Positions 44,659-54,022 of a DNA stretch of 64,000 nt are shown in pieces. The stretch covers positions 1 to 64,000 of the forward strand of contig NZ_JACVAC010000020.1 of the NCBI RefSeq assembly GCF_014851685.1, in the 5' to 3' direction. Position numbers and translations under genes: made by a program. The notes beneath the pieces are model-generated. The model was not told the origin of the DNA and did not search any database. It was given only the letters and a program-made list of their open reading frames with translations. Source of the DNA: Pseudomonas sp. PDM05 (GTDB lineage: Bacteria > Pseudomonadota > Gammaproteobacteria > Pseudomonadales > Pseudomonadaceae). The stretch's first letter is position 1, and every line of letters begins with the position of its first letter.

Positions 44659-46710
44659 ATGCGTTCAACCCACCTCACCCTCCAATGGCGCATCACCCTA
44701 TTGAGCGGGCTGTGCCTGCTGACCGTAGTCGGCGCGCTGATCGGTGCCGGCGTGTACCAGAATCAACAAAGCGCCAACCTGCTCAAGCAACAGAGCAGCC
44801 AGTTGCTGGGGCAAGCCGCCGTCGAGCGTTTGCAAGCCCAGGCCGTTGCCCAAGGCCTGCGCGTGGAGCGTTTTTTCAACGCAGCGGCGCTGTACAGCGA
44901 AGGCTTCGCCGAACAGGTCGTGCACCTGCGCGAGCAGGCACTCAAGGGTCGCCTCAGCGCTGCGCAATTGCGTGAAAGCCTGGTGGAGGTGACCCGCCAG
45001 GCGCTGTTCAAGCGCGCGGACGTGCTCGGCCTGTACGTGGTGCTGTTGCCCGGTGCACTGGCCGGTACCGACGCGGATTTCGTCGCGCAACCCGCCCTGG
45101 CCGGCAACGAAACCGGACGCTTTGCGCTGTACTGGTCGCAAAGCCAGCCGGGGCAACTGGTACAGGATGTGCTGAGCGAGGCGCAAATCACCGCCAACCA
45201 TGCGCTGCCCGGCGCCGATCCGGATACCGACTGGTATCGCTGCCCCCAGACGCAACGGCGCACCTGCGTGGTCGAGCCCTACACCAGCCAGGTGGAGGGC
45301 CGTGACGTACTGATGAGCAGCATTTCCGTGCCGCTGATCGTCAATGGCCAGGTACTCGGCGTGCTCGGCCTGGACGTCAGCCTCGAGACCCTGCAAAAGC
45401 TTGCCGCCAACCTCGGCCAGGACCTGTACGCGGGGGCCGGCGAGGTGACGATCCTGTCACCCGCCAGTCAGGTGGCCGGGCGCGACGGTTCGGTCAGCGA
45501 GGCCGCCGTGGACGTGGGCCAGGCCCTGCAAACCGTGACGGGCAACCCGGCGTGGCAACTGCAGATCAAAGTACCGCAAGCTCTGGTGCAGGCGCCCGCG
45601 CGGCAAATGCAAAGCGAACTGGACAACAAGAACCGCGACGCCAATCGCTTCAATCTGGGCCTGGGCCTGCTGGCCAGCTGCCTGGGCATGCTGCTGATCT
45701 GGCTCGCGGCCTACGGCGTGACACGTCCGATATTGAAGGTGGCCAACCTGCTGGATGCGATTGCCGAGGGCGACGGCGACCTCACGCAACGCCTGCCCGC
45801 CGGGCGACGCGACGAACTGGGTCGACTCGCCAGTGGCTTCAACCGTTTCCTCGACAAGCTACAACCGATGATGCGCGCCATCCAAAATGCCGCCGTGGAG
45901 ACCCGCAACCATGCCGACACCTCATCGGGCATTGCCCGCGAGGTCAGCACGGGCATGCAGCGCCAATACCGCGAAGTGGAATTGGCCGCGACCGCGCTGC
46001 ATCAAATGAGCGCCAGTGCCCAGGAAGTGGCGCGCCATTCCCACAGCGCCGCGGACGCCGCCACCGCCGCCGAAAACGCCAGCCGAACCGGCCAGGCGGT
46101 ATTCGCCACGGCCGAGCGCAGCATCGATAGCCTCGATCAGCGCCTGGACGGCACCCTCACGCAGGTCACCGCCCTCGCCGACAGCAGCACCCAGATTGGC
46201 CAAGTGCTCGATGTAATCAGCGCCATCGCCCAACAGACCAACCTGCTGGCGTTGAACGCGGCCATCGAAGCCGCCAGGGCCGGCGAGCAGGGCCGTGGTT
46301 TTGCAGTGGTGGCCGATGAGGTCAGGCACCTGGCGAGCAACACCCAGCGCTCGGTCGAACAGGTGCGCGCGGTGATCGAAACCTTGCAACAGCTCAGCCA
46401 GGAAGTGGTGCACAGCACCCAGGCGAGCCGCGAGCAGGCCGGCCACAGCGTGCTCCAGGTGCAACAGACCCGCTCGGCGCTGGAGGCGGTTTCCCAGGCC
46501 GTGGATGTGATTGAACAAATGAACCAGCAGATCGCCAGCGCGGCCCTGGAACAAAGCACGGTGGTGGAAGACATCAGCCATCGGGTCAGTGACATCCGTG
46601 GCATCAGCGAAACACTCAGCCACCAGATGAACGACGCCACGCGAGCCAGTGAATCGCTGCACGCCATGGCCAATCATCAACAGCAACTGGTTGGGCACTT
46701 TCGCGTGTAA
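44659..46710 (+). CDS. Methyl-accepting chemotaxis protein with double-Cache-type sensor
   Basis: 683 residues. A short cytosolic start precedes transmembrane helix 1 (ITLLSGLCLLTVVGALIGA). A periplasmic domain of about 310 residues contains a Cache-type segment (SISVPLIVNGQVLGVLGLDV). Helix 2, HAMP (VTRPILKVANLLDAIAEGDG) and the signalling hairpin tip (IAQQTNLLALNAAIEAARAG) follow. Double-Cache receptors commonly bind amines and amino acids; TlpQ-type receptors for histamine and polyamines have this design. Divergent from the permease operon, under the shared motif. Start at 44659 follows AGGAACCTC. Confidence 0.9.
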   Translation: MRSTHLTLQWRITLLSGLCLLTVVGALIGAGVYQNQQSANLLKQQSSQLLGQAAVERLQAQAVAQGLRVERFFNAAALYSEGFAEQVVHLREQALKGRLSAAQLRESLVEVTRQALFKRADVLGLYVVLLPGALAGTDADFVAQPALAGNETGRFALYWSQSQPGQLVQDVLSEAQITANHALPGADPDTDWYRCPQTQRRTCVVEPYTSQVEGRDVLMSSISVPLIVNGQVLGVLGLDVSLETLQKLAANLGQDLYAGAGEVTILSPASQVAGRDGSVSEAAVDVGQALQTVTGNPAWQLQIKVPQALVQAPARQMQSELDNKNRDANRFNLGLGLLASCLGMLLIWLAAYGVTRPILKVANLLDAIAEGDGDLTQRLPAGRRDELGRLASGFNRFLDKLQPMMRAIQNAAVETRNHADTSSGIAREVSTGMQRQYREVELAATALHQMSASAQEVARHSHSAADAATAAENASRTGQAVFATAERSIDSLDQRLDGTLTQVTALADSSTQIGQVLDVISAIAQQTNLLALNAAIEAARAGEQGRGFAVVADEVRHLASNTQRSVEQVRAVIETLQQLSQEVVHSTQASREQAGHSVLQVQQTRSALEAVSQAVDVIEQMNQQIASAALEQSTVVEDISHRVSDIRGISETLSHQMNDATRASESLHAMANHQQQLVGHFRV

Positions 46711-46716
46711 ACGGCA

Positions 46717-46733
46717 CGGCGCCACGCGCGCCG
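46717..46733 (+). terminator. Short GC hairpin after the chemoreceptor gene
   Basis: CGGCGC and GCGCCG flank a 5-nt loop, 6 nt after the stop codon. No T-run. Probable 3' end of the chemoreceptor message. Confidence 0.4.
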
Positions 46734-46740
46734 AGCCTGA

Positions 46741-46751
46741 GTTACAGTAAC
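46741..46751. promoter_or_regulatory. Small palindrome upstream of the MFS gene
   Basis: GTTACAGTAAC is a perfect inverted repeat, 36 nt before the MFS start. It could be an operator for a TetR-type regulator encoded elsewhere; there is no such gene beside it. Confidence 0.3.
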
Positions 46752-46787
46752 CTGCCTGCAACGCTTCCCCTGCCTCCGAGTCCCCCC

Positions 46788-48281
46788 ATGACACTTCCAT
46801 TACGCTGGTTGATCCTGGCGATTATTTCCAGCGCCCTGCTGCTGATCGTCATTGACATGACTGTGCTGTATACCGCCCTGCCCACCCTGACCCGCGAGCT
46901 GAATGGCTCGCCGTCGCAGAAACTGTGGATCGTCAACATCTACGCGCTGATCGCCGCCGGGCTGCTGCTGGGCATGGGCACCCTGGGTGACCGCCTCGGC
47001 CACAAGCGCCTGTTTATCGGCGGGCTGGCGGTGTTTGGCGTGTTCTCGCTGGTTGCCGCATTTTCGCCAACCGCCAGCGTGCTGATCGGTGCGCGCGGCT
47101 TTCTGGCGGTCGGTGCCGCGATGATGATGCCGGCGACGCTGGCCATCGTGCGGATCACGTTCAGCGACCCACGGGAGCAGGCCATGGCATTCGGTGTGTG
47201 GGCCTCGGTGGCGTCTGGCGGCGCCGCGTTCGGGCCGGTGGTGGGCGGCCTGTTACTGGAGCATTTCTGGTGGGGCTCGGTGTTTTTGATCAATGTGCCG
47301 ATCGTGCTGGTGGCGCTGGTCGTCGGCGTTCTACTGATCCCGAATCCGCCCGCAGATACGCAAAAACGGTGGGACTGGCTGGGCTCGTTACAGGTGATGA
47401 TCGGTTTGATCAGCCTGGCCTATGCAATCAAGGAGCTCGGCAAGCGCGCCCCCGCCTACAACGGCATGCTGGTGGCGCTGGTCCTCGGTGCGCTGTTCCT
47501 GTGGTTGTTCGTACGGCGTCAACGCCGCGCCGCACAACCGATGCTCGACCTGAGCTTGTTCAGCACCGCCGGTTTCAGGAATGCGGTGATCGCAGCGGTG
47601 GTGTCGGCCGCCGCGCTGATCGGCATGGAGCTGGTGTTCAGTCAGCGCCTGCAACTGGTGCTCGGCCTGTCACCGTTGGAGGCTGCACTGTTTATCCTGC
47701 CATTACCCCTGGGTTCCTTCGTCTCCGGCCCCCTGGCCGGTTACTACCTGCCGCGCCTGGGGCACCAGCGCATGCTGTTCTGGACATTACTGCTGTCTTC
47801 TGCCGCGATGCTGGCGTACCTGTTGCTCTACACCGCGCCGGCGTACCTGCAACTCATCAGCCTTGGGGCCTTGGGTTTCACGATTGGCGCGGCGCTGACC
47901 GCTTCATCCAGCACCATCATGCTCAGCGTGCCCGCCGACAAGGCCGGCATGGCCGCATCCATCGAGGAAGTGTCGTTTGAGCTGGGCGGCGCGGTCGGTG
48001 TGACCCTGGCCGGCAGCCTGTTGTCGGCGATCTATGCGTATGCCGCGGGAGTGGCGATTCCGACGTGGCTGACCCGCGATCCCGTGGCATTCGACAGCCT
48101 GGACGATGCGCTGGTGGTCGCCGAAACGCTCGCGCCCGAAGGCCGTGCGATGCTGATTGCCTTTGCCCGCTCAGCGTTTGATGCCGGTTTTGTGCTGGTG
48201 TTGGCGGCATCGGCAGCGCTGCTGTTGGTTGCAGCACTGCTGGTCAAACTGAGCAAGCCGTCAGCCCCCGTCCAGCCTTAG
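46788..48281 (+). CDS. MFS drug/cation efflux transporter, DHA2 family (SmvA-like)
   Basis: 497 residues with 14 hydrophobic segments. N-terminal motif D1-like VIDMTVLYTALPTLTREL, motif A GDRLGHKRLFIGG and motif C-like ASGGAAFGPVVGGLLL. SmvA/QacA relatives pump out quaternary ammonium compounds and other cations. No shared motif precedes it, so it is probably not part of the regulon. The stop codon overlaps the stop of the convergent permease 2 gene. Confidence 0.88.
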   Translation: MTLPLRWLILAIISSALLLIVIDMTVLYTALPTLTRELNGSPSQKLWIVNIYALIAAGLLLGMGTLGDRLGHKRLFIGGLAVFGVFSLVAAFSPTASVLIGARGFLAVGAAMMMPATLAIVRITFSDPREQAMAFGVWASVASGGAAFGPVVGGLLLEHFWWGSVFLINVPIVLVALVVGVLLIPNPPADTQKRWDWLGSLQVMIGLISLAYAIKELGKRAPAYNGMLVALVLGALFLWLFVRRQRRAAQPMLDLSLFSTAGFRNAVIAAVVSAAALIGMELVFSQRLQLVLGLSPLEAALFILPLPLGSFVSGPLAGYYLPRLGHQRMLFWTLLLSSAAMLAYLLLYTAPAYLQLISLGALGFTIGAALTASSSTIMLSVPADKAGMAASIEEVSFELGGAVGVTLAGSLLSAIYAYAAGVAIPTWLTRDPVAFDSLDDALVVAETLAPEGRAMLIAFARSAFDAGFVLVLAASAALLLVAALLVKLSKPSAPVQP

Positions 48282-49726
48282 AGCTTGTGGCTGCCCAGGG
48301 CCTGGAAGCGCTGCGGTGAACGCTTGCGCAGGCGAGTCGCGAGAAACACGCCGCCCAGCAGCGCCGCCGGAATAATCGCGCACAAGGCATAGGACAAGGC
48401 CACGCTGGCGCCCGTCAGCACATCGAAATGCACCACCGCCAGCACCAGCACCGCCAGCAGCGCCAGGCACGAGAACCCCGGGAAAATCCGCCCGCGCCAC
48501 AGCCCGACCTTCAGCTCAGGGTGGCGCCGGAAAAACATCAGCACCGCAGCCGACGTGAGCGCCATCAGCAAGATCACGCACAACGTCGCCAGGTTGGACA
48601 GCCAGGCAAACAGTTGCAGGATCGGGTCGGCATCCATCGCCGCGAAAATCAACACCACCACCGCCGAGATCAGGCTTTGCAACGCCGAGCCCATGTGCGG
48701 GCTCTGGTGCACGCGGTGGGTGGTGCCCAGCAGACTGTGCAGCAAGCCGTCGCGGCCAATTGCGTAGAAGTAACGTGCGGCGGCGTTGTGGAAAGCCAAC
48801 AGGCCAGCGTAGATGCTGACCATGAACAGCACGCGGATCACCTGGGTCAACTGCGGCCCGACAAAGTGATCGGACATGCCGTAGATAAAGGTCGTCGGGT
48901 CTTGCAAGGACTGCAACAGCGGCACGATCTTGTCCGCGCCGACGCCCACCACCATCGACCAGACCGACAACGCATAGAAGCCGCCGATCAACAGCACCGA
49001 ACAATAGGTGGCAATCGGGATGGTGCGCTGCGGGTCCCTGGCTTCTTCGCCGTAGATCGTGGTGGCTTCAAAGCCGATAAACGCCGCGAAGCAGAACAGC
49101 AGGCCGATCGACGGCGTGCCGCTGAACACATGTGTGCTGTTGAACGCATCGAGGTTGATACCGCTGTCACCGCCGGATTTGAGGATGGCGAAATCCAGGA
49201 TCAGGATCGCCAGGTACTCGGCGATCACCACCACCGACAGCACCCGTGCCGACAGGTCGATCTTGCGATACCCCAGGATCGCCACGCTGGCCATCGCCAG
49301 CAACGAATAGGCCCACCACGGCAGCGCCAGGCCGAACACACTGGCCATGGTGCCGCTGACCACCCCGCCGAACATGCCGTACAAGCCGACCTGGAGGATG
49401 TTGTAGGCAAACATCGCCAGCACCCCCGCCGCACCGCCGGCCAGGCCGCCGAGGCCCCGGGAGGTGAAGGCGTAGAAACCACCGGCATTGGTCACATGCC
49501 GGGACATGGTGGTGTAGCCCACCGAAAACGCCAGCAGCACCAGCAAGGCCAGGATCAGCAAGGCCGGCGTACCGGCGCCGTTGCCAAGCATGATGCCAAT
49601 GGGAAACCCGCCGGCAATCACACTCAGCGGGCTGGCAGCCGACACTACAAAGAAGATGATGAAGCCGACACCCAGGGCGCCACGCTTGAGCTCCGTGGAG
49701 CGGTTGACCGGGAGAGGTACACTCAT
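48278..49726 (-). CDS. APC-family amino acid/amine permease, copy 2
   Basis: 482 residues, about 35 differences from copy 1 by hand alignment, with identical length and no gaps. Around 14 differences fall in the first 390 residues and about 21 in the last 90, so the C-terminal helices differ most. It could have shifted specificity or be a dosage copy. Preceded by the motif at 49854. Its only neighbour on the strand is the AraC gene, which ends 198 nt upstream. The TAA overlaps the TAG of the MFS gene by 2 nt. Confidence 0.9.
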   Translation of the reverse strand: MSVPLPVNRSTELKRGALGVGFIIFFVVSAASPLSVIAGGFPIGIMLGNGAGTPALLILALLVLLAFSVGYTTMSRHVTNAGGFYAFTSRGLGGLAGGAAGVLAMFAYNILQVGLYGMFGGVVSGTMASVFGLALPWWAYSLLAMASVAILGYRKIDLSARVLSVVVIAEYLAILILDFAILKSGGDSGINLDAFNSTHVFSGTPSIGLLFCFAAFIGFEATTIYGEEARDPQRTIPIATYCSVLLIGGFYALSVWSMVVGVGADKIVPLLQSLQDPTTFIYGMSDHFVGPQLTQVIRVLFMVSIYAGLLAFHNAAARYFYAIGRDGLLHSLLGTTHRVHQSPHMGSALQSLISAVVVLIFAAMDADPILQLFAWLSNLATLCVILLMALTSAAVLMFFRRHPELKVGLWRGRIFPGFSCLALLAVLVLAVVHFDVLTGASVALSYALCAIIPAALLGGVFLATRLRKRSPQRFQALGSHKL

Positions 49727-49758
49727 GTTGTTGACCTTATTGTATGAGGCAGTCGCTG
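48278..49758 (-). repeat. Duplicated segment, copy 2
   Basis: Gap-free counterpart of 42945-44425. Similarity ends abruptly at the stop codon, where the MFS gene begins on the other strand, so the junction coincides with the gene end. Confidence 0.9.
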
Positions 49759-49853
49759 GAGGATCGGCACAGTCAACCGCTCACCGTCACCGAAGGGTTC
49801 GTCGTTCTTGTCGCACGCTGGATTCGATCCTATGCCTGCTCACGAACGCCTCG

Positions 49854-49868
49854 GTAGCCCAAATCGGT
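49854..49868 (-). promoter_or_regulatory. Regulon motif copy 3, upstream of APC permease 2
   Basis: Minus strand ACCGATTTGGGCTAC, followed after 21 nt by TAGGAT (49827-49832). The region between the motif and the gene resembles that of permease 1, including the sequence around the -10. Confidence 0.75.
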
Positions 49869-49924
49869 CACCCAATGGCTCAACGACACCTGCCCGGCTG
49901 GCGCCGGTTATTCCAGGTCTTTGT

Positions 49925-50887
49925 TCAGGCGCGCACGCACCCGGTGATGGCGGCGCGGGTGGTCTGGGACGGTAGCTCGGCGAACAGCTCCTGGTACTCC
50001 GCGGCAAAATGGCTGAGGTGATAGAAACCCCATTGGGCGGCGGCGTCGCCGATGGACAGCTCGCGGGCGCGGGTGGTCATCAAGGTGCGGCGTACGCCGT
50101 TGAGCCGCACCGAGCGCAGGTAGTTCAGCGGCGTGGTCTCGGCCACCGCGCGAAAGCTGTTTTGCACGGTGCGCCGACTCACCTGCAGGCGCTGGCACAA
50201 ATCGGTCACGCTGGGCACGTTGAGCAGCTCGGCGGTCGCCAGGCGGTGGCATTTCTCCACAATGAAACTGCGGGTGGAACTGGGGCTGCGCTGTTGCTTG
50301 TCGCAAGCCGGGTCGAGCATCAGTTGCAACAACTCGTCGAGCATCGCCTGCTCCAACGCCAACTCCCAGGTGCTGTCGAGGTCGTCGTGCAACAGGGCCT
50401 GGGAGAACAGCGCCAGCAAGCGGCGACGCGCCTGGGCGAAACGCTGGGGCGACACCTTGATCACCGGCTGGCGCAGCAACTGGTTGAGTGCCTTCGCCGA
50501 CGGGGTTTGCTCCAGCGCCTGCTCGAACATTTCACGCTCGAAGGTGATGGACAGCAGCTCCATGCCCATCGGCATATGGAACATGAATTCCTCGCCACCG
50601 TGCAGGAAGAACAGGCTGCTGTCGTCCACGTCGCGGCCCTGCATCCGGATCGACCCGGGAACGTTGATGGGCACGGCAAAGCACATCTTGTCGCGGGGGG
50701 CCACGCCGTTCTGCACCACACGCTGGTTGATCTGTTCGAGAAACAAGTGACAGCCGGTCGTCGTCAGCTGCATGAGCGTGCTTTCGGCGGAGCCAGCAGT
50801 GAGTTGGCTGTAGTCCTGGTTCCACTGCTGAACCGTGGCGGCATGCACGTGGATGTCGCGAAAATGGCTGATCGTCTGGTTTTTCAT
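49925..50887 (-). CDS. AraC-family regulator, EutR-like (candidate regulon activator)
   Basis: 320 residues. The N-terminal ~190 residues form the effector part (GCHLFLEQINQRVVQNGVAP, then LFFLHGGEEFMFHMPMGM, cupin-like). C-terminal AraC domain: VTDLCQRLQVSRRTVQNSF and IGDAAAQWGFYHLSHFAAEY. It is a paralogue of the regulator at 28276-29217 and of E. coli EutR, which senses ethanolamine plus B12. The gene lies between motif copies 3 and 4 and beside the aminotransferase operon, the most economical candidate for binding the motif. Confidence 0.88.
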   Translation of the reverse strand: MKNQTISHFRDIHVHAATVQQWNQDYSQLTAGSAESTLMQLTTTGCHLFLEQINQRVVQNGVAPRDKMCFAVPINVPGSIRMQGRDVDDSSLFFLHGGEEFMFHMPMGMELLSITFEREMFEQALEQTPSAKALNQLLRQPVIKVSPQRFAQARRRLLALFSQALLHDDLDSTWELALEQAMLDELLQLMLDPACDKQQRSPSSTRSFIVEKCHRLATAELLNVPSVTDLCQRLQVSRRTVQNSFRAVAETTPLNYLRSVRLNGVRRTLMTTRARELSIGDAAAQWGFYHLSHFAAEYQELFAELPSQTTRAAITGCVRA

Positions 50888-51013
50888 GGTATCTGGAGCC
50901 TCTACCCATATTCTTGTTTTTAGATCGCCGCGCCTTTGGATAGTCGCATATCGCAAAAATCCTGCAAATTGTTTCTGAGATTCCGCGCCTCCCTGGGGCC
51001 GACACGCGCAATT

Positions 51014-51028
51014 GCCGATTCGGGCTAC
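51014..51028 (+). promoter_or_regulatory. Regulon motif copy 4, upstream of aminotransferase-ALDH operon
   Basis: GCCGATTCGGGCTAC, the best match to consensus. GATGAT (51050-51055) follows after 21 nt. The aminotransferase start is 63 nt beyond the motif. Confidence 0.78.
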
Positions 51029-51091
51029 CGGCCTGCAACCCGCCACGCAGATGATCGGGCTGACTTAAATCGACATTCCAGAGAGACCGTC

Positions 51092-52468
51092 ATGAGTGAA
51101 GCCAAATTTGAAGCCCTGCACTTCGCGGATGCCCCGCGGATCATCTCCAGCGCCCTGCCCGGCCCCAAGGCGAGCGAGGCCCTGGCGCTGTCGGCGCGCA
51201 CCGAGTCGATGGCCCGCGGGGGTGGCCGCATGCCGGTGGCGATGGACCGCGCTTTTGGCGCCACGTTCAAGGACCCGGATGGCAACACTTACATCGACCT
51301 GTCCGCCGGTGTCGGCGTCAGCAGCGTAGGCCGTTGCCACCCCAAAGTGGTGCAGGCCATCCAGGCACAATCCCAAGTGCTGATGCACGCCCTGGAGATC
51401 AACAGCACCCGCCGTACCGAACTGGCGGCGAAGATGTCCGAGATCGCCCCCGACGGCTTGCGCGGCGACTGCATTACGTTCTTCACCCAAAGCGGCAGCG
51501 ATGCGTTGGAGGCCGCGATCAAGTTCGCCAAGCGCATCACCGGGCGGCATCAGATCATTGCCTTCCATGGCGGTTATCACGGTGTGTGGAACGCATCCGG
51601 CGCCCTCACCACCGGCACGGCCTACCGCAAAGGCTACGGCGCACAGATGGGCGGCGTGATCCACGCGCCCTACCCGTACGCCTACCGCTTCCCCTTCGAC
51701 ACCACCCACAAGAGCGCCGAGCAGATCGCCGGCGACTACGTCGACTACCTGCTGAACACCCCGTACACCGCCGCCGATGACGTGGCCGCCGTGATCGTCG
51801 AGCCCGTGCAGGGCGAAGGCGGCTACGTGCCGCCCTCCCCCGAGTTCCTGCAACGCCTGCGCCAAGCGTGCGACCGCAGCGGCACGTTGTTGATTGTCGA
51901 TGAAGTGCAGTCCGGCGCGGGCCGTACCGGCAAGATGTGGGCGGTCGAGCACTCCGGCGTCAAACCCGACATGCTCACCTTTGGCAAGGGCATCGGCAGC
52001 GACCTGCCCATGGCCGGCCTGATCATGCGCTCGGACCTGGCCGCACAGATCCCCGACGGTTCGATGCCCAATACCTTCGCCGCCAACTCGCTGTCGGCAG
52101 CCGTGGCGCTGACCAATATCAGCATCCTGCAAGACCCGGAACTCGACCTGCTCAACCGCGCCCACGACCTGGGCCTGCAAGCCCAGGAACGCATCCGCGG
52201 CTTCAACAGCCCCTTCGTCGGCGAAGTACGCGGGCGCGGCCTGATGATCGGTATCGAACTGGTCGAGGACCCGCTCACCAAGGCGCCACTGGCCGGTGAA
52301 AAGATCGGCCAACTGATGGGCTACCTGATCAACCACGGCGTGCTGATGATCCCTTGCGGTCGCTACAGCAACGTGATGCGCGTGATGCCTTCACTGACCA
52401 TCTCCCGTGCGCTGTTCTTCAAGGCACTGGACATCTTCGGCGACGCCCTGGCCTCCCTCAAGGCCTGA
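51092..52468 (+). CDS. Class III aminotransferase (GABA/omega-amine type), module 2
   Basis: 458 residues. Signatures: FFTQSGSDALEAAIKFAKR, FHGGYHGVWNASGA, the cofactor aspartate in LLIVDEVQSGAGRTGKMWAV and the PLP lysine in LTFGKGIGSDLPMAG. Resembles GABA and related omega-amine transaminases but only distantly the module 1 enzyme. Followed 15 nt later by an ALDH gene, so the amine is probably converted to the acid via the aldehyde. Start at 51092 has GAGAGA upstream. Confidence 0.9.
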   Translation: MSEAKFEALHFADAPRIISSALPGPKASEALALSARTESMARGGGRMPVAMDRAFGATFKDPDGNTYIDLSAGVGVSSVGRCHPKVVQAIQAQSQVLMHALEINSTRRTELAAKMSEIAPDGLRGDCITFFTQSGSDALEAAIKFAKRITGRHQIIAFHGGYHGVWNASGALTTGTAYRKGYGAQMGGVIHAPYPYAYRFPFDTTHKSAEQIAGDYVDYLLNTPYTAADDVAAVIVEPVQGEGGYVPPSPEFLQRLRQACDRSGTLLIVDEVQSGAGRTGKMWAVEHSGVKPDMLTFGKGIGSDLPMAGLIMRSDLAAQIPDGSMPNTFAANSLSAAVALTNISILQDPELDLLNRAHDLGLQAQERIRGFNSPFVGEVRGRGLMIGIELVEDPLTKAPLAGEKIGQLMGYLINHGVLMIPCGRYSNVMRVMPSLTISRALFFKALDIFGDALASLKA

Positions 52469-52483
52469 TCCAAGGAGCACAAC

Positions 52484-53938
52484 ATGACTGAACAGTTGAA
52501 CCACTTCATCGCAGGCGCCGCCGCCGAACCTTCGAGCGGACGCTACATCGACCTGCTCGACCCGGTCACCGAACAGGTCTACGGCCGCAGCGCACGCGGC
52601 AGCGTCGAGGACGTCAACCACGCCGTGGGTGCCGCGCTCGAGCAACTTGAGCGCGGTGCCTGGAGCCAGCTCGATGGCGCCAGGCGGGGCCGGCTGCTGT
52701 CAAAACTGGCAGACCTGGTGGAGCGCGACAGCGAGCGCCTGGCGGACATGGACGCCAACGCCATCGGCCGCTCGCCCATCGAACCGCGCCGGATGGACCT
52801 GCCCAACGCCATCGCCAACCTGCGCGCCGCCGCCGGTTGGGCCAACCAGCTGGAAGGTCGCACCATTCCCACCGGCGGCTATTTCGGCACCCGCACCCTC
52901 TCGTACACGGTGCGCGAACCCGTGGGCGTGGTCGGCGCCATCGTGCCGTGGAATTCGCCCCTGATGATCACCGTGTGGAAGCTCGCCGCGCTGCTGGCCG
53001 CCGGTTGCACCGTGGTGATCAAGCCGTCGGAAGAGACCCCGCAGTCGGCCCTGCACCTGGCGGCGCTGGCGCAGGAAGCAGGCTTCCCGGACGGCGTGAT
53101 CAACGTAGTCACCGGCTACGGTGCCGAGGTCGGGCGTGCGTTGTGCGAACACCCGCACATCGCCAAGATCAGTTTCACCGGCAGCCCCGAAGCGGGTCGC
53201 GAGATCCAGCGCACGGCCGGCGTGCTGTTCAAGCGCGTGGCCCTGGAGCTGGGCGGCAAGAGCCCGCAGATCGTGTTCGATGATGCGTCCTTCGACGACG
53301 CGGTACGCGGCTGTGCCCTCGGCCTGTTCGCCAACCAGGGCCAGGTGTGTGCCGCCGGTTCACGCATCCTGGTGCAGCGCAGTCTCGCCGAACGCTTCGG
53401 CGCGGCGCTGGCTGAAGCCGCGCAGGCGGTCAACGTCGGCGACCCGCACCAGCCCGGCGTACAGATGGGCCCGGTGGCCAAGAAAGCCCAGTTCGAGCGC
53501 GTCAACCGCTACATTCAGCTGGGCATCGACCAAGGTGCGACGCTGCTCGCCGGTGGCGTGTCCCCCCCCGGGCGCGGCTGGTTTGTGCGCCCGACGATCT
53601 TCGCCAACGCACGCAACGACATGGCGATTGCCAGGGACGAGATCTTCGGCCCGGTCGGCACCCTGATCACCTTCGACACCGAAGATGAAGCGGTCGCCCT
53701 GGCCAACGACTCCAGCTACGGCCTGGCGGCGACCGTGTGGACCACCGACCTGGTGCGCGCACACCGCGTCGCCGCGGCGGTAAAGGCCGGTGCCGTGGGT
53801 ATCAACTGCTGGAGCCCGCTGGACGCCAACCTGCCGTGGGGTGGCCTGAAGACCAGTGGTATCGGGCGTGAAGGCGGCTTCAGTGGCGCGCTGGCCTACA
53901 CCGAGGAGAAAGTCATCACCGTGCTGATGCCTTCCTGA
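52484..53938 (+). CDS. Aldehyde dehydrogenase, module 2
   Basis: 484 residues. Motifs: VVGAIVPWNSPLMITVWK, KISFTGSPEAGREIQR, Glu in RVALELGGKSPQIVF, Cys in NQGQVCAAGSRI and DEIFGPVGTLITF. Ribosome site AAGGAG before ATG. It acts with the aminotransferase to oxidise the aldehyde. Acceptors: NAD(P). The downstream cytochrome b561 is not known to be needed by soluble ALDHs. Confidence 0.92.
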   Translation: MTEQLNHFIAGAAAEPSSGRYIDLLDPVTEQVYGRSARGSVEDVNHAVGAALEQLERGAWSQLDGARRGRLLSKLADLVERDSERLADMDANAIGRSPIEPRRMDLPNAIANLRAAAGWANQLEGRTIPTGGYFGTRTLSYTVREPVGVVGAIVPWNSPLMITVWKLAALLAAGCTVVIKPSEETPQSALHLAALAQEAGFPDGVINVVTGYGAEVGRALCEHPHIAKISFTGSPEAGREIQRTAGVLFKRVALELGGKSPQIVFDDASFDDAVRGCALGLFANQGQVCAAGSRILVQRSLAERFGAALAEAAQAVNVGDPHQPGVQMGPVAKKAQFERVNRYIQLGIDQGATLLAGGVSPPGRGWFVRPTIFANARNDMAIARDEIFGPVGTLITFDTEDEAVALANDSSYGLAATVWTTDLVRAHRVAAAVKAGAVGINCWSPLDANLPWGGLKTSGIGREGGFSGALAYTEEKVITVLMPS

Positions 53939-53954
53939 GTCCTTCCCCCGCACC

Positions 53955-53986
53955 GAGCGCGCCGCCCTTGCCTGGGTGGCGCGCTC
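53955..53986 (+). terminator. Hairpin between ALDH and cytochrome b561 genes
   Basis: GAGCGCGCC pairs with GGCGCGCTC around a 14-nt loop, 17 nt after the ALDH stop. No T-run; may lower expression of the cytochrome gene relative to the enzymes. Confidence 0.45.
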
Positions 53987-54022
53987 CCAGGCGCCCCCTT
54001 GCTGACCGTTGGAGAAACCGTG

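Noticed and set aside
43000..50000. Insertion sequence responsible for the permease duplication
   Set aside because: No transposase, terminal inverted repeats or target-site duplications flank either copy.
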